64,000 nucleotides of DNA from Bacteroidales bacterium (GTDB lineage: Bacteria; Bacteroidota; Bacteroidia; Bacteroidales; F082), in contig JAFTXI010000023.1 of the NCBI GenBank assembly GCA_017461665.1, forward strand, positions 20,108 to 84,107. The letters run 5' to 3'. Shown in pieces: positions 62,592-64,000 of this stretch. The translations under genes were made by a program, and so were the position numbers. A model generated the notes under the pieces. It was not told where the DNA came from. It saw nothing but the letters and a program-made list of their open reading frames with translations, and did no database searches. The first letter of the stretch is position 1. Every line of letters begins with the position of its first letter.

Positions 62592-63158
62592 TTAACCCTG
62601 ACAATCATCATTTATCAAATTAATTTCCCTTTTTATATTTGTATATCTCTTTATTATTTTTTTGCTTAAAGATATTTCTACAATCACAATAATAGGAATC
62701 AGCAATAAGTAAAATCTAAGTGTATTTGCGCATATAAATGGTAGAACTAACAATATTAGCGGAAGCATTATCCAAAGCCAAAATAATCTTTCATAAATAA
62801 AATATAACTGGTTATATAATTCTTGGATAATAAATTTATTTACGGATACATCATATTTCTTTTCTTTAAAATAAAATAATAATGTAAAAACTCCTTTTAC
62901 CAAACAAAAAATAGTGATTATAACTGTTATAACAACAATAACAATGTCACGCATTACAAATTGCAAGCAGCTTATTCTTGTTAATATTATGATTGACAAT
63001 ATTATAGATGATATTATGCACATAATCCCAGAAATTACATTTTTATTTTTGTAAAGAAAAGACTTACGCGCTAATAAAAACGACATGTCATTATCATAAC
63101 TATCAGCACAATTTATTGATTCTTTAAGTTTTTCCGCTAAATTATCGTTTCCCATCAT
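62592..63158 (-). CDS. Membrane protein overlapping the sigma factor gene (possible anti-sigma or transport role)
   Basis: 188 residues with four hydrophobic segments (about 38-58, 68-92, 122-140 and 145-165); cytoplasmic N-terminus of 35 residues with a Cys in SINCADSYDN. It overlaps the sigma gene by 14-17 bases, as anti-sigma factors often do, but no zinc-finger anti-sigma motif is seen, and the size and topology differ from the usual FecR or RsiW types. So the anti-sigma role is a guess from position. Confidence 0.6.
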   Translation of the reverse strand: MMGNDNLAEKLKESINCADSYDNDMSFLLARKSFLYKNKNVISGIMCIISSIILSIIILTRISCLQFVMRDIVIVVITVIITIFCLVKGVFTLLFYFKEKKYDVSVNKFIIQELYNQLYFIYERLFWLWIMLPLILLVLPFICANTLRFYLLLIPIIVIVEISLSKKIIKRYTNIKREINLINDDCQG

Positions 63159-63636
63159 TTAATATCTTTAATTTTGATTTAATTCTTTGAATTTTAGTTC
63201 CCACATTGGTAACACTGATTCCTAATATGTCGGAGATTTCTTTATGCGACTTACTTTCGATATACAGATATAAAAGCACTTGTTCTTCCTGATTTAATTG
63301 TTTGATTAGTTCGTATAAACGTAAGATTACTGTTTCGTTATCATTTTCATCAACTATATTACTGGCATCTTCGTCATCAATATTTGCAAACTTGAACTTG
63401 TTTTTCCTACATTGCGAAATAGATACATTTAACGCCACTCTATAAACCCATGTTGACTCTTTACAATTATCTTGTTTTATAAATTTTGGATAACTTCTCC
63501 ATAAACCTAAAACAATTTCCTGAAATAAATCATCTGCAGTCAGTATTTGATTAATACGAGAATAGTAGCGACATATACTCAGAATCTGTCGCTTATTAGT
63601 GCTTATGAGTTCATGAAATCGTTTTTCTATATTCAC
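63142..63636 (-). CDS. ECF-type RNA polymerase sigma factor
   Basis: 164 residues. Region 2: TADDLFQEIVLGLWRSYPKF (about 33-52) and STWVYRVALNVSISQCRK (about 61-78). Region 4: LNQEEQVLLYLYIESKSHKE (about 113-132) and ISDILGISVTNVGTKIQRIK, the helix-turn-helix for the -35 site. The start codon is GTG (63636). It probably turns on its own cluster in reply to an outside signal, through the membrane protein encoded next to it. Confidence 0.92.
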   Translation of the reverse strand: MNIEKRFHELISTNKRQILSICRYYSRINQILTADDLFQEIVLGLWRSYPKFIKQDNCKESTWVYRVALNVSISQCRKNKFKFANIDDEDASNIVDENDNETVILRLYELIKQLNQEEQVLLYLYIESKSHKEISDILGISVTNVGTKIQRIKSKLKILNDGKR

Positions 63637-63661
63637 AATGTTAGCTGAGATTTCTTTAGTT

Positions 63662-63694
63662 AAAAGTTACAATTTCTATACTATATATATCAAA
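63662..63694 (-). promoter_or_regulatory. Promoter of the sigma factor/peptide cluster
   Basis: Minus strand TTTG (63691-63694), 21-base spacer, TAACTTTT (63662-63669), one base off TAnnTTTG. It ends 25 bases before the GTG start. Confidence 0.55.
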
Positions 63695-63861
63695 GATTGT
63701 AAAAAAATCACATAATTTTGTCGAAAAAAATTACGAATATTTAGCTTGGTCTCAACTACTTATTAATACGTGTTAATGTATGTTAATATGTAGTAATCGT
63801 TAATGCAATTGTTCCTTCTTAATTTACATGGATTAAAAAGACACAACTTTTAATGACATAA

Positions 63862-63897
63862 AAAAGAGGCTGTCTAACAAGTTTAGATGGCCTCTTT
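63862..63897. terminator. Terminator-like hairpin near the right edge
   Basis: AAAGAGGCTGTCTAA pairs with TTTAGATGGCCTCTTT with two imperfect positions. The minus-strand reading has a six-T tail, so it probably ends a leftward gene beyond the window. The rest of 63695-64000 is A+T-rich; I see no gene in it. Confidence 0.6.
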
Positions 63898-64000
63898 TGC
63901 TATTGGGTTTCCAAATCACCGTTTATTATAGTTGACACATCACAGATTAAGACTGGTTATGTTCAATGTTTATTTATAAAAAAAAATAAGGCTTTTCCAT

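Noticed and set aside
63861-63900. End of an insertion sequence
   Set aside because: The GAGGCTGTCTAA hairpin resembles the one after lpxD (38221-38254) and is better explained as a terminator; no transposase is visible.

Overview
The window reads as a chromosome segment of a low-G+C member of the Bacteroidota, most likely a Bacteroidales-type anaerobe. Evidence: many start regions carry the Bacteroidota -7 element TAnnTTTG, Shine-Dalgarno sites are scarce, and the protein set is typical of the phylum (PorQ of type IX secretion, DUF4831, DUF3127 and DUF4199 proteins, a long NusB, a second LpxD-like acyltransferase, BtuB with a BtuG-like partner, FucP-type sugar permease). No rRNA or tRNA gene was seen. 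The one clear stable RNA gene is the small SRP RNA at 17.2 kb. All family names are from reading the translations; no search was run.

Layout. 0-10.3 kb: the end of a porin, a BadF-type sugar kinase, miaA and cca, clpC, gyrA and a TPR lipid/periplasm-type protein. 10.5-17.2 kb: an SSB-tailed DUF3127 protein, a heptose operon (gmhA, gmhB, symporter, DUF4831), small membrane and acidic proteins, a polyprenyl-phosphate-type glycosyltransferase, and SRP RNA. 17.3-24.8 kb: rmuC, sbcC, sbcD and an esterase in one leftward run. 24.8-33.2 kb: GH20 hexosaminidase, rpsP, a His-rich metal exporter, an EEP-fold enzyme, a thioredoxin-like protein and mnmE.

33.2-38.2 kb is an accessory island that starts directly at the mnmE stop codon with the C-terminal stub of a tyrosine recombinase. 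It holds a Fic protein with a 21-bp repeat present both in its promoter and inside its reading frame, a ClpP-fold SDH proteinase coupled to a 57-residue ORF, several G+C-rich unknowns, and a collapsed HTH-ATPase fragment. 38.2-49.9 kb is core again: lpxD, efp, a DciA-like gene with recF, porQ, nusB, then a glycosylation block (a two-part glycosyltransferase, a formyltransferase-like/GINT1-like protein, a flippase) and two membrane proteins.

49.9-54.8 kb is a galactose operon (galK, GalU-like nucleotidyltransferase, galM, permease) behind a duplicated promoter and a GGGGA/TCCCC inverted repeat. 56.6-60.2 kb is a vitamin B12 uptake unit on the minus strand: cobalamin riboswitch, BtuB, BtuG. Between 51.2 and 60.3 kb six copies of one about 53-bp palindromic element lie between genes, with compensating changes in the arms; two copies appear to serve as terminators.

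60.3-63.7 kb holds the most promising unfamiliar system: an ECF sigma factor, a membrane protein overlapping it, a small protein with five cysteines at exact three-residue spacing (a candidate modified peptide), a three-helix membrane protein, and a radical SAM/SPASM enzyme with an N-terminal PqqD-like domain. The enzyme gene has one in-frame stop codon and is separated from the rest by an inverted-repeat insert, so this copy may be decaying.
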